A stretch of DNA of 64,000 bases from assembly GCA_003117195.1 (NCBI GenBank), contig BDSI01000065.1, positions 354,723 through 418,722 on the forward strand, written 5' to 3'. Position numbers and translations under genes: made by a program. This DNA comes from Eudorina sp. 2006-703-Eu-15. Its lineage: Eukaryota > Chlorophyta > Chlorophyceae > Chlamydomonadales > Volvocaceae. Position 1 is the stretch's first letter. Each line of letters starts with the position of its first letter. Shown one piece after another: positions 13,601-24,686 of the stretch. The notes under the pieces were generated by a model. It worked only from the letters and a program-made list of their open reading frames with translations, did no database searches and was not told the origin of the DNA.

Positions 13601-16600
13601 TCGGGCGGGGGTTGGGAGGTTGGGAGGGTGGCGGGAGCTGACCCCCCTTCCCGCCACTGGTACTGTACCAATCCTTTCAAGTCGAAGCGTCGCTCTGGCA
13701 GCAGCGCAGTCTGAAATGTCTACCAATTTCCTACTTCGACCTCCAGTCAATAACTCAATATTCAGCCCCCCACCCGCTGCAACGTCATCGTCAATCTTCG
13801 GTATACCCTGCACCGTACCCCGATCGAACCCTATCAGCGCAGTCTGTGTATGTCCGCCAACTATACCCACCGCCCGCCCCTCCCCCGCCACCCGCCACCA
13901 CCCGCCCACCAGGAAGCTGAAGCTGCAGGAGCCGGCGTTCAAGGAGGTGGTGGTGCTATACCGGTCCGCCAACGTGAAGAAGAAGAAGCACAAGCTGCCC
14001 GCCCTGCAGCGCCCCCTGGAGCAGCGCCAGCGGGAGATCCTGGCGGGCCGCAACATCCACATCAAGTGCTTCCACGACATCCCCATGGCGGACATGGACG
14101 TCATCTTCGCGGACAAGAAGGCGAGTGGGTTTCGGAGCTGAGGGGTTACGGAGCTGGTTGGCGGAGGGGTTTCGGAGCTGAGGGGTTCAGAGCTTGGGCC
14201 GGAGAGGTTTCGGAGCTGAGGGGTTCGGAGGGGGTTCGGAGCTGAGGTGGTTCGGAGCTCGGGGGCGGACTGAGTGCGGGAGGGGGGGCCCTGGAGAGGG
14301 GGTCTCGATGGTTAGTTAGCGGGTTCGCTGTCTTGATCGACATCCAGGGATGGGGATGGGGGGCGGCACTCTTTTCGCGATTTCGCTGTCTTTGTTGACG
14401 AAGGGGGGCCGGCACCGCTGTCGTGGGGGCCGGGGAGGTTAAGAACTTGAGATGGCACCGCATATTCCCTGGGGCCAGGGGCCAGGGAGGGGGAGGAACG
14501 GGGTGGATTAAGAGGGGTGACACACACACGCGCAGAAAGAACCCGGTCAAATCAGCCGGTCAGCGAAGGAACCCGGTCAACAGCCGGCAGGGACGGGGGG
14601 CCCGAGGTGGGCGGGTGGAGTTTTGACTTGAGGGGGGATGGAGGGCGGGCCCGGACGCGGGGACCGTCATTGGGCAGGGAGCACGCCAACAAGCGCTCAC
14701 CAGGGATGTCCGTACTGTCGTAACGTCGTAACGTCGTACAGGTGTACCTGAGGATGCTGACCATCATCCAGATGGTGATCACGGTGGTGGGCGGCCTGGT
14801 GGCGGCTGCGGCGGCTATCTTCAAGGTACGGGGTGTACGGTGCCGTACGGACTGCCGTACGGCGGCCCGCGCGAATGACAAGGATGTGGCCGTGCGGAAG
14901 AAAGGCCGCGCTGGAGGGAGGCAACGTGGGCCCGACACGCCGGCATTGGGACTCGACTGGGGTCAACCGGGGCGTGTGTTTGTAAACGCAACCGCCCCGC
15001 CCGCACCGAACCCAGGCGCAAACATACTTCCCATGTAACCGGGGCGTGTGTGTGCGTGTGTGCCTGTGTGTTTGAGTTAGTGCGTGCCCTCACTCCCCCG
15101 ACCCCCCAACCCATAAGGTGGACGTCGTCGCATCCATACCCGGGGGATCCTGGTGCAGTTGATTCTTCACCGGACTTTTGTTCTGGCAGCGGCGCATTTT
15201 GAATTATGTCCTACCAACTTCCCATATCCCCAGCCCCACCAACCGCAAACCCTAGAACCCACCCCCCAACCCAACGCCCCGTTACCCCTGAACCCCCATC
15301 TCCCCAACCCCCCGACTCCCCAACCCCCCCCCACCTCCACCTCCACCCCCTTCTCCAGGGTGACGTGGTGGACATGGCCGTGCTGTGGTCCAGCATCTCG
15401 CTGGTAGCCGCCCGCTGCGGCCAGGTCTACACCAGCGCGCAGGCGGAGCGTTCGCAGACCATCCAGGTGGGCTGTGCTACAGCTTCTGCTACTGCTTCTG
15501 CTACTGCTTCTGCTACTGCTTCTGCTACTGCTTCTGCATTGCTTCTGCCACTGCTTCTGCTACTGCTGCCCCTATTGCTGCTGTAACTGCTGCTGCTGGG
15601 GTTGTCGAGGGCAATGAGATGAGACAGGTTGGGGACTTCTTGGGAATGGTGCAGCGGTAACAGGGCAGGGGTAACAGATGGGGTGGTAAAGTCGAACTGC
15701 GTTCATGCGAACCGAGTGATCCGGTCTGGGCCTGTTGGGGGTTGGCTGCGATTGTGGATTGGATTGGGGTGGGGTGGGGTGGGGTGGGGTGGGGTGGGGT
15801 GGGGTGGGGTGGGGTGGGGTGGGGTGGGGTGGGGGCAGGGGACGGCACTTGGAACAGGTCCGAACCTCTTCGAAAGAGTGCTTTACGGCCGCTTGCCAGG
15901 CCCTGGTACGGTTAGGTGTTTGCTTTGTTGACCCCCCCCCTACCTCCCCCTTTGCCGGCCCATCCCTCGAACCCCGCGGGCCCCTCCCGCCCTGCGCCGT
16001 CTACTTGTCTACGACACAGGACATGGTCAACATCTTGTACGAGAAGACGGACGACGCGCAGGAGGGGGTGGTGTCCATGCTGCTGGAAGACATGGCGGAG
16101 CAGCAGGTGGGGCTCGGGACAGGGTTTGAGGGTGGTGGTGGTGGTGGTGGTGGCAGTGATGATTCTTAATTGTGGTGGTGATGGATGCGGTGGGATGGGG
16201 TTGGGGAGGGGAGTGGAAGGAAGTGGTGTGCGCCAGGGCGACGAGGCAGGGCACGGTGGTCCTCTCCGGCAAGGGGGATCCAACACGTAGGCAGCTGGCA
16301 GGAGTCCCCAAGGGGCAGACACGCATAACGCACGCATACCGGTACCCGTTGCTAAACACGCACACACACACACACGTTCTCGCGGCTCAGTTCTCTTTTA
16401 CACACGCTCTTGATGTTGAACTTTAACTTCGGGGTCGGTTCGGGCGGGCTTCCTCGCCAAGCACACACGGTCACACACAGTATCACGGGCCGGTTGTGCT
16501 GGGCACGATGTTTTGCTTGCGGCATTGCACGCGCTGTGGTCGCACCCAACTCTCACCTTGTTGAATTGGTATAGTTTACATAGGTTAATTCCACTCGTCT

Positions 16601-18292
16601 CTTGATTTAGACTACGATACAGCAGCCATTCCGCCGGCGGTTGCTACCTGAGCTCCGGCGCCCGCCTCAGTCAAGGGTCGCTCGCGGATGCGGCTGGTCG
16701 GCGACTATCCTCTACGCCGCCTTCACCATTCACTTCCATCTGGGTTGTCGGTAATTCGGGTTTCGGGTTAAGGGTATTTCGGGTGTCATTTACTTCCTTC
16801 GCCTACCGTACATCGCCTGATACGCTGGACTTCGCTTCTCGCCGCGCAGTTCTCTTTTACACACCATCACGCCTTCCCCGCCGGTTCCTCCCCCCCTCCG
16901 TCCCGCCCCGGCCCCCTCCCCTCCCCAACCACGCAGCTCAAGGAGGCCATCCTGACGTACGGCCTGTTGTACACCCGGGAGGCGGAGATGACGGAGGCCA
17001 TGATCGACCTGGTGAGCGGTGGCCACCGGAGGCAGCGGTGGGCCCGGGGGTCAGTCGGGGGACGTGTTGTTCCCTCCCGGACCTTTGCTCTGACAGCAGC
17101 GCAGCGCAGCGCCCAATGGTCTCCCCCGATTTCGTGTGCCGCCCCCTGCCCTGCCCTGCCCTGCCCTGCCCTGCCCTGCCCTGCCCTGCCCTCACCCGAC
17201 AGGACTGCGAGCGCTTCCTTCGCAAGAACTTCGATCTGTCGGTGGACTTTGCGGTGGAGGACGCGCTGCCCCGCCTGCAGTACTGGGGCATGGTGAAGCG
17301 GCTCAACAAGGGGGGCGGCATGCCCAAGTGAGTTCCTTTGAGGGAAAGGGGGAAAGGAGGTGAAGGGGAAGGAAGAAGAGGAGAGGAGGAAGGAGGGAAA
17401 GGGCGGAATATATATATATATATGGAATATAGGAATTTGGTAGACATACTCAATCTGCGCTGCTGCCAGGGGAAGGGGACGGGGAGGAAGCAGGCGCTGC
17501 GGCTGCCGGTCTGTCGTAGGAGGGCAGTAGGCCAGACGTCGCCTTGCCGGATAAGCATCGCGCGTCCAGCATCGCGCGGTGCCATTCGCGGGTCACTCCG
17601 CCGTTGCCGCTCCGCTGTCCCTTAGCGCCATCGCCGCTGGGGGAAGCCCCAGGTGATACCGTGCGCAGCAGTTTGCATCCCAACCGGACCTCGGCTCGGG
17701 TAGTAGTCTGCTGCGCAGTAGTTTGAGTTTGTGCACGTGTACCCATTTCCCATGTGCGGCATCCCGTGCCCCGGGTTTCTCTTTCTTTCGTTTTTATTGT
17801 CCAATTTTGAAATCCAAACCCTGCCCCGCCCTTTCACGTTTCCCCCTGCTTGCTTCACACCCTCATTCCCCTTCCGGCGTCAGGTTCGAGGCGGTCAATG
17901 TGGACGCAGCCGCCGAGGCGCTGCAGGAGCACTGGAAGAGGTCCTTCTCCATGGCCGGACCCACGACCACCGCCACGTTCCCCCTGGCCAACCTGCTCGC
18001 GGGGCAAGACTGGCAACCCGCGCTCAACCAGGACGACCTCTTCAAGCCCGCGCAGTCGCCGCAGGAGCCGGAGGCCACGGCAGCTGCTGCGGCGGCGGCG
18101 GCGGCTCCGCCGTCCACGCCGCCGCAGCCAACGGCGGCGGCGGGCTCGCCGCCGCCGGCGGCGTCGCCAGCGGGTGGGCAGCCGCCGTTGAAGTCGGCGC
18201 TCAAGCAGTCGCCGGGGGCTGCGCCGGCGGCGCAGGCGAACGGCACCAAGCGAGGTCTGTTCTCTTCGCTGACCGCCAAGAAACGCGCCTGA
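10617..18292 (+). CDS. TMEM143/DUF3754-family membrane protein
   Basis: Thirteen exons join in phase: 10617-10712, 10813-10905, 11622-11777, 12190-12280, 12738-12946, 13400-13554, 13913-14120, 14742-14825, 15359-15466, 16020-16106, 16937-17011, 17203-17327 and 17884-18292, giving 631 residues. The diagnostic DUF3754 signature IKCFHDIPMADMDVIF lies near residue 320. It is followed by a hydrophobic segment (LTIIQMVITVVGGLVAAAAA, about 340-360), then the family's conserved LYEK, ILTYGLLY and C-terminal parts. The last exon ends in an Ala/Pro/Gln-rich tail and a basic end. Family members are predicted mitochondrial or chloroplast membrane proteins of unknown function; nothing here assigns an activity. 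Introns 3 and 7 need GC donors (CAG|GCAGGG and AAG|GCGAGT) to keep the frame. Four or more introns carry a shared ~50-nt module. Confidence 0.85.
12541..12588 (+). repeat. Intronic ~50-nt module, copy 1
   Basis: In intron 4 of the DUF3754 gene. Left half GCTCTGGCAGCAGCACAG, right half TGTGTACCAATTCCTTATAT, about 150 nt before the acceptor. A weaker partial copy lies near 12427-12470 in the same intron. Confidence 0.7.
12640..12730 (+). repeat. Pyrimidine microsatellite before splice acceptor
   Basis: CCCCTTCCCTT-type repeats form an uninterrupted C/T tract leading into the acceptor of exon 5 at 12738, an exaggerated polypyrimidine tract. Confidence 0.8.
13692..13738 (+). repeat. Intronic ~50-nt module, copy 2
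   Basis: In intron 6 of the DUF3754 gene. Left half GCTCTGGCAGCAGCGCAG, then TGAA, then TGTCTACCAATTTCCTA. One of the best matches to the module consensus. Confidence 0.75.
14965..15013 (+). repeat. TG-flanked TTTAGAA/ACCCGCCC-type short repeat, divergent copy
   Basis: GTGTGTTTGTAAACGCAACC followed by GCCCCGCCCGCACC in intron 8 of the DUF3754 gene. It matches the dispersed repeat consensus imperfectly. Confidence 0.45.
15180..15230 (+). repeat. Intronic ~50-nt module, copy 3
   Basis: In intron 8 of the DUF3754 gene. GTTCTGGCAGCGGCGCA, then TTTTGAATTATGTCCTACCA, then CATATCCC. Same order and spacing as copies 1 and 2. Confidence 0.7.
15481..15560 (+). repeat. 12-bp tandem repeat
   Basis: Unit CTTCTGCTACTG repeated about four times plus diverged copies, directly after the donor of exon 9 of the DUF3754 gene. 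Confidence 0.85.
15763..15831 (+). repeat. (GGGGT)n microsatellite
   Basis: About thirteen GGGGT pentamers in intron 9 of the DUF3754 gene. Runs of four G on the transcribed RNA could form G-quadruplexes. Confidence 0.9.
16434..16466 (-). repeat. TG-flanked TTTAGAA/ACCCGCCC-type short repeat, inverted divergent copy
   Basis: Plus-strand CGGGCGGGCTTCCTCGCCAA followed by GCACACAC is the reverse complement form of the dispersed repeat. It lies in intron 10 of the DUF3754 gene. Confidence 0.45.
17087..17104 (+). repeat. Intronic ~50-nt module, left half only
   Basis: GCTCTGACAGCAGCGCAG in intron 11 of the DUF3754 gene matches the left half of the module. The right half is not recognisable. Confidence 0.55.
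17143..17191 (+). repeat. (CCCTG)n before splice acceptor
   Basis: About nine CCCTG units fill the space just upstream of the exon 12 acceptor of the DUF3754 gene. Confidence 0.85.
17424..17469 (-). repeat. Intronic ~50-nt module, inverted copy
   Basis: Reverse complement reads CTGGCAGCAGCGCAGATTGA then TATGTCTACCAAATTCCTAT. It sits in intron 12 of the DUF3754 gene, opposite in orientation to the copies in introns 4, 6 and 8. Both halves are well preserved. Confidence 0.75.
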
Positions 18293-20444
18293 GCGGGGGG
18301 CGGGCCTGAGCAGTGGGGAGGCCTGAGCGGGTGCGGGCCTGTGGGGCGGGAGACAGGAAGCTGAGGATGCGGATGCGGGTGCCAGTGCGGTGCATGTGGT
18401 GGTGTCAAGACGATGAAACCCGTGGCACTGCCCAGGCGGGTGAGAGATGCCCCTGTCGGAGACTGCCTGTTGATGAGATGGCTGTCCAGGTGGTAACGCA
18501 TCCATGCATCCATCTACCCACCTACCCACGGGTCCATCGTTCAAGCATAACAGGCGGGGACGGGAGCGGCGTTCTGGTTCTGGAGCCGGGTCGTACAGAC
18601 ACGCGCGCAGTACCATACCGGAACCAACACGACCCGTGTGGTGTGTGGGCACGGGTGTGGGTGGGCGGGGGGTTTTGACGAGCGCCGCACGTGCGCTCTC
18701 TAGAGAGAGTCGGTCGTGGGTTATGGGTTGTTGGTCGAGGGAGGGTAAGGGACGGCGGTGTTTTGGATATCGTCAGTTCGTCACAAAAGCATGGTCTGCA
18801 TTTGGGTCTTCGTACGACGGCAGTTCCCCAACCGGTCTTGCCTTCCATCCTCAGCGTCACCTCCGTGCCGACCGCTGCTTGCGGGCGGGTTGTCCCGCGG
18901 CGAGGGACCGGGATCGGCCGTCATTCCTCGGCCGGCGTATGTACGGTATATGTACGGTATTTGTACGGTAAGGGTTCGAAAGTCTGTGTGCATAACATCC
19001 TTCCCGAACACGCACTGAGGAGCGGGACGTTCCGCACTCTTCAGTCTGCTAGGTGCTCCGCCTAACCTGGGCCTGCTGGTTGTGGTGGTGGTTGTGGTGG
19101 TTGTGGTGGTGGTGGTGGTGGGCCCAGATTGTTCTCGTCCGCTGCTGAACACGCGCTAGCCTGTGCTGTCTAGAGACAACTGCATTCCGTGCATGTGAGA
19201 GTACGGCACTGTCATCGAAGCGCCAAGGACGGCAAGGGGCGCGCTAAGTCCAGGGTTTCGCGGAAGGTACAGGCGCTGGGGGGTCGAGGGGCTTCGCGAG
19301 GTTTGCGAGGGGCGGGGCGGTGTGTGTGGGTGATGGGGTGTGGGGACGCCGCAGAGCCGCGGGGTTTGTCTTCTGTTGCGGCGCGTAGGGTATGGCAGCG
19401 ACAGTGCATATGCATGCGTCGAGAGCGCGGGACCGACCTCTGGAGGAATCTTTGGCAGGGGCATAGGGTCCAGGGGGCATTGAGTTCAGGGGCCGGGACC
19501 ACGGAGGCCCAACTCTGAACTGCGTGGGAACTACGCGCGTGTCAAAGCCACTTCCCAGGCGACCGCGGGGCAATGGCTCAGGAGACGATGGCCGATGGTC
19601 GTTCCAACAGGCCCCGCGGAGAGAGGCGGCGAGAGTCCGGCGCCCCGGCCGCGAGGCCGGCACTCCGAGTGTGCGTGCGCGGCGAGACGGGGCAGGTACG
19701 GCGCGGTACGGTACAGTACGGTTCTAGAAGCTGGCCCAACGAGCTCGGACCTGGGGTATTGCTGGGCGGCTTGTCGGCAGGACTGCACGGCGCTCCAAGG
19801 GACACTTGCCTGCTGCGCTGTAGCTGTGGCTGTGGACGCACCTAAGGGGTAGGGCGACGAATGTTGGGTGCGGATGGGTTGGTAGGTGTTCTTTCGCCAC
19901 GCGGTATGGCATCGGGTGACCCCCGTTCTCGCATGCGGGTGGGGAGGAGAACGGGGTGATGCAGGTCGGTGTGGCAACGGGGGCCGTGCAGTTGCTGGTG
20001 ACGCTGGTGAACTGAGGCTGTGCGCTGCCCAGCCCCGACCTCACGACCCGGCTGCCGTGCACCGACCGCAGTTGCAGCCTTGCTCCGATCAATGCCGCGT
20101 CTTGTAGCCATGCCAAGGCCTATTTCTGCCTCCAGAGCCCTGTGGACATGCATTTTGTGCGCACGCAGTCTTTCGTCTTGTGTCGGGTCGATTTTGGTTG
20201 AGACGGTTGGGAAAGAAATGGATGGAGGGTTCCCTCTTCCCAGTGTTACTATTTGAGGTAACGGTTCCCTTCTGTTGTACTGTGTGCGCCAAGGAAGGAT
20301 TGGCTGTTAAGCATTTTAGCTCACCGTCACACCAAGTCTAAAACGAACTCCAACGAAGTCCATCCCTACCGTACGCTTGCAACACCCATTCAAGCCTTTA
20401 AACCATCGCAGCTAGCTTCATACAATTGAACACAATATAAACCA
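18293..20444. other. Intergenic stretch without a recognisable gene
   Basis: It holds the 3' UTR of the DUF3754 gene and the promoter of the next gene. Visible structure: a TGGTTG/TGGTGG microsatellite near 19077-19122 and a triple TGTACGGTA near 18940-18970. Open frames here are short and have no family signature. Confidence 0.5.
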
Positions 20445-21794
20445 ATGGCTGATCTTCGACGTCGTAACTCTTTTTCCGGCCTCCCGGCTGGCACCCTGCC
20501 GACACTTCCTGCCCGAATGGGACCAGCGCCACCCCCCAGTATACCTAGGCCGTGTGAGCCATCCACTAGTAGCAATGAAAGGTTTTTACCTGCGCTGGGC
20601 CCCGCACCAAGCCCGACTTCGGGCATCGCAGCAGCTACCGCTGGTACCCTTGCGAGCACCACAGAATACATGCAGTGAGCATACTGCAGATTTCGTCCGT
20701 TTAATGGATTAAGCGCATGCTGATCTGGCGCTTGTCGTTTCGACAGGGCTTTGAAGCAGAAGGCCATCGATAGGTCTCGCGAGCAAAACAAATCCATCAG
20801 GTCCAAATCTGTGCCCAGGAGTGCTGGCTCCAGTAGGGCAGATTCAGGTCGCCTTCGGCAAGGTAGGGTGCGCCGTCCCCGACATTATCTGCCATTGATA
20901 ACTGTAACGATGTCCGAGTGCCTTTGCAGGACGACCACAATTGCCTTTGCGAAGACCAGAACGGATGGATTCTGAAGAATTAAATCGAAAGTGAGTCGAT
21001 GTCTCGGGTAGCGGTATGCGGGGGGCGTGGCGGGTTAGTCGGCGGTCACTTACCTCGTGGGCGTCCACGATTGGACACGGCACATGTATCCACGCAGTGG
21101 TTGCCCTGTTCTGAAATTCTCTACCGTGATTGGGTCCTCGTGATGGGCCCTTGCGCTCACCCGAAGACGTACCGGCGCGGCGGCCTTCGTCTAGCAGCAC
21201 AGCTTGACTGCAAACTATGCCTTTGGCCCTACCGCAGCGTGGCCGCCAAGCTGCAGCCTTTGGAGCAGGTTGCAAGTTCCATCCTGGCTGCTGTCGAGGA
21301 GAGGAAGGGCGGCGGCGGCACCCCGCTAGCCAAAGCCACCTGCAAGGATTTCGTGGTTGGCCGTGCGAGCTGCTCAGCTTCGAGCGTTGTCACGTTGTAT
21401 GCTGACCGGCTCGAGTACAAGTTCAGCCACAGCACACAAGGACGCATCGATATGGTGGGTGCTGGTGCCAAGTTGGGGTGGTGGGTGGAGGGTTGCGGGT
21501 TCTGGGCACGCAGCGCTTTGGTTGTGCAGGCGGCTTCAGGACCACGTTTTGTGTTGCGGATTGTTGCAGGTCATGTACATGAAGGATATGGTAGCGCCGG
21601 AGCTGGACCGGAAGACGCAGGTGCTCAAGTTCCGTGTCGGCAAGCCCCTGCGCCATTTCATAGACTCGTACGACTGCACGGATCCGCAGCACATTCTGTC
21701 CCTCACGTTTTACGAAAAGGCGGATGCAGCGCAGTTCCAGGAACTCCTCGCGTCCAATGGCAAGATATCGCTGCATGTCGTGGGCGATCAGTGA
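20445..21794 (+). CDS. Unrecognised protein, possible C-terminal PH-like fold
   Basis: Exons 20445-20674, 20747-20862 and 20930-20990 join in phase and encode a basic Ser/Pro-rich N-terminus (MADLRRRNSFSGLP...). The 3' part runs from about 21187 to 21454, then 21570-21794 with a TGA stop. It encodes a compact domain with strand-like segments such as SVVTLYADRLEYKF, TQVLKFRVGKPL and HILSLTFYEK and ends AAQFQELLASNGKISLHVV. That alternation of strands with a final helix resembles a PH domain; this is inference. The junction between 20990 and the 3' part is unresolved: every AG I tested leaves the phase wrong, so a small exon between them or a different donor is likely. I do not recognise the family. 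Confidence 0.6.
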
Positions 21795-22838
21795 GAAGCG
21801 GCGGATCTTGACAGCGCAGGGCGTGGCGTTGACCTGCCTTGCTCCTCCCGGCCATCTGGACCCACTCAACGCCCAACGTCTCATTCGCGGAGCCGTGCTA
21901 CACGTCGAACACAAATTCGCTGTTCAGGCTGGCCGTCTTGGTTTGACACAGTCGAGAATGGCAGCACACTCTTCAACGGCGCAGCGTGGGCTTGCTGACA
22001 CGATGATTGTAGATGAGGATGCTCTCCCGAACTGCGGTCGACACCCACGACGCGTGACTTACGGCACTAATGGCCGTCTTTTTCTATTTCATTGTGTTTG
22101 TTCAGTCATGGCGACGTTACCTCCAAGCGCAACATGTTCATCACATGCGGCGACGTTCCACCTGCCGTTACCTATCCTACAGCGGCTGGTGTTACTCACG
22201 GTAAGCTGGGTCCGCATAATGGCTAGAGAAGTGTTCTGATGCGGCACATGTCCACAGCGCCAGTGGGTCACAACAGGACTGACACGTATCTCTCGGCGCT
22301 ATTAACCTTGCGCATGATCACGAATGTGCTTACAGAAAATCCATTGCTGCACAATGAGCATCACGCCCACGCACGGCATCGGGGCATAACCATGCGACAC
22401 ACCAATCTGTCCGACTGAATGCAGGTTGGGTGATGCAGTATGGCGCTACCAGGCGATGTAACTCGACCATCGCCATCTTGGAGTTTATCGATGTTACAGC
22501 CAATATCACCATCTGGCCGTCCATACACACATCATGCAACTGGGCTCGGTCGGGCAGGTTCCTTTTCCAACAGATACCCCGATTCATTTTTACCACAGAC
22601 TAATCGTAGCATCAGCAAAAGACCTCTGATCCAGACTCGTTATGTACCGCTATGAGGAACTTACATCGCACTTCTGTCCAGCATTCTACGTTATCTTAAC
22701 ACAGTCAGTCACCCCCAAAGTTAAGAGTCATAGCTAAGCGTCCAACCTCATACGTTGCTAGCAGCGTGAGTCCTCCTCTACGCCCGTTGGAACTGCGTCA
22801 GGGAAAGGGAGGGACCAGATCACACCAGGTTATTTCGG
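21795..22838. other. Convergent intergenic region
   Basis: Downstream of the plus-strand PH-like gene and of the minus-strand SEC61B gene. It is AT-richer than the coding regions. I see no ORF with a family signature. Confidence 0.5.
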
Positions 22839-22868
22839 TTACACCGTAACACCAACTGCTATATTACA
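22839..22868 (-). terminator. Probable TGTAA polyadenylation signals of SEC61B
   Basis: On the minus strand TGTAA occurs at 22868-22864 and 22843-22839. TGTAA is the usual poly(A) signal in chlamydomonadalean algae. The position suits the 3' end of SEC61B. Confidence 0.5.
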
Positions 22869-23106
22869 CCACAACGCAGGACCTGCCGCTGAACCACTTG
22901 TGTTTCGTGGCCACTTTGCCGCCCAACACACGCTGCGAAAACGCCGTAGTGGATCCATCCGCTGACGAGCTTAACTGGGCATTGGTGTACTACAGGCATG
23001 TGCTGGAAGATACCACGTCAACTGTCATTTAGGAAACCGACAAGTCCCTCCCCCTATTCCCTGCGTGACCCCCTTGGCCCCGTGCCGTTGTCAGGTCCCA
23101 ACTCAC

Positions 23107-23500
23107 CTTCCCTGCCACATGGAGGATCGTCACAAAAGCGATGAAGCCCAAGCTCATGGTGATGACAACAACCTGCAAAGATGCCTTTGTCAGTTTAGGC
23201 TTCAGCAAGCGACGCAGCAAGATCTCATGCAACTCACCGGTGACATCTTCCAGCCAGGAGAATCATCCGTATAGAAGTTCATAACGTTTTGTTGGGCCTT
23301 CGCGCTGCTGCCAGAGCCACCTCCAACCCGACCTGCGGATGCGCGTCCGTGTTCAACGAGACTTCAAGACGACTATGCTGTAGCGGCAGCGACGCACCAG
23401 GCCGCCGCCTAAGCACATTTCCAGTAGCTCCCGTAGGTGCACTTGCAGAGCTACGTCCCCCGCGAGCAACGATGGTGCTGGACTGGCTTTGGGACGGCAT
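23107..23500 (-). CDS. SEC61B: SEC61 translocon beta subunit (last codons unresolved)
   Basis: Three exons in phase: 23500-23398, 23332-23238 and 23172-23107. The protein begins [15 protein letters not shown] and has the RRRPG and Gly/Ser-rich cytosolic linker. It then has [19 protein letters not shown], directly comparable to the Sec61-beta FYTDDAPG signature, and ends in one hydrophobic segment, [19 protein letters not shown], followed by AGK. That is the tail-anchored ER translocon subunit layout at normal length (about 88 residues here). After AGK a GTGAGT donor follows. The final exon is uncertain: several acceptors between 23060 and 22970 are possible, or translation may read through the donor to a stop at 23029. 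No exon was long enough to stand out as an ORF, so this gene is easy to miss. Confidence 0.88.
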
Positions 23501-24686
23501 TCTCGTGGTGATCTAACTCACAAAAGACGAAGAAACAAAGCTACCAGTGTGGCAACGAAATTTTATACCAAACAACCTTTTCCCAAATACTTCGCAATGT
23601 GGAAATGCTTAATTTTGTTGCTGAATTCTGCGACGCCGTACCGCTCGTACCAGCACTGCTGTCCCACTCTGGTTAAGAAGGAGCTGGTACCTTGTGAGGC
23701 AATTTCTCCAAATATGTTGGCCTTACTCCAACTTGTACGCGCGCCAAATGTCCTTCCAATACCAAGACCAAACAACGGGCTTGCTTCGTGAACCGAGCTG
23801 CATTGGATTCCTTCATTGCAATAATATGATATCATACTCTCTTGGTGACCTTTGTATGTGCGTTTACTGTAGTTGAACTGCGCGATCGTCTCACATTCTA
23901 TTCACTTGTTCGCATTCGCATTGTTGAATGTATTTTAGGGCATTGACACTACTGTCGGCTTTTGTCTTATAGGGTCTCCATTCCCATCTTCCGAGTATCA
24001 GCACCAAACTTGACCAGATTGAAGCAGAGGTACTACGGGTATGGAGTACCCAGATTTGCAAACCGGGCTTTCCCGAGTATTGATAAAGAGAGCAGTGGGA
24101 ATTTGTCATTTCCAGCTGTATTGGGCGGCTACGTGTTGCCTTAGGAAAGCAGTCTGCACGCCGCTGCCCATGCAACGGTGACTTGGTCCAACAAAGGACA
24201 TCTGACATCAAGGCCATTTCTCCTCCGCCCGCTGAATATTTCCGGCAAGGCCAGTCATTGCGGTATAGGTTTGTCGCATAACAAAGACCGAAACTTAAAG
24301 CTGCAGTACGCGGATCCACGCGACCTCGGACTTCCAACGTTCGCCAATTTCGGAGCGCGACTCGCTCAATTCGCCCAAGGATATTTGTACGGCTACCAAG
24401 CAGCGTCTCGGCACAAGCACGACACAATTGATATCTCCGTAGCTCATTCGGCTCGAGCTCAACCGTTTGGGATGCGCCGTACGACCGCGATGCCGAAACG
24501 CTTGAAGCCATCATGGGAAAGAAAGCATTCAAAAGGATGTAGGATCGCCTCGCACCCATCATAACGTACCTGAGAAAGCCATCAATTATTGCGTATACGC
24601 ACAAAACCCATCAAAGACACTAAGAGCAGCACTCCCTCTCGGACTTGACCCACGGGCCGCACAAATTCACGAAACTGACTACTCAG
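23501..24686. other. Divergent intergenic region between SEC61B and KCS
   Basis: Holds the two divergent promoters. A 237-codon minus-strand open frame (24604-23891) and a 128-codon plus-strand frame (24178-24564) overlap here, but neither resembles a family I know. The plus-strand one could hide upstream KCS exons, because the usual N-terminal membrane segments of KCS are not found downstream. Confidence 0.4.

Noticed and set aside
23291..23316. A further copy of the intronic ~50-nt module near GCTCTGGCAGCAGCGCGAAG (minus strand)
   Set aside because: This match is within SEC61B exon 2, where it encodes the Gly/Ser linker, and the right half is missing; taken as coincidence.
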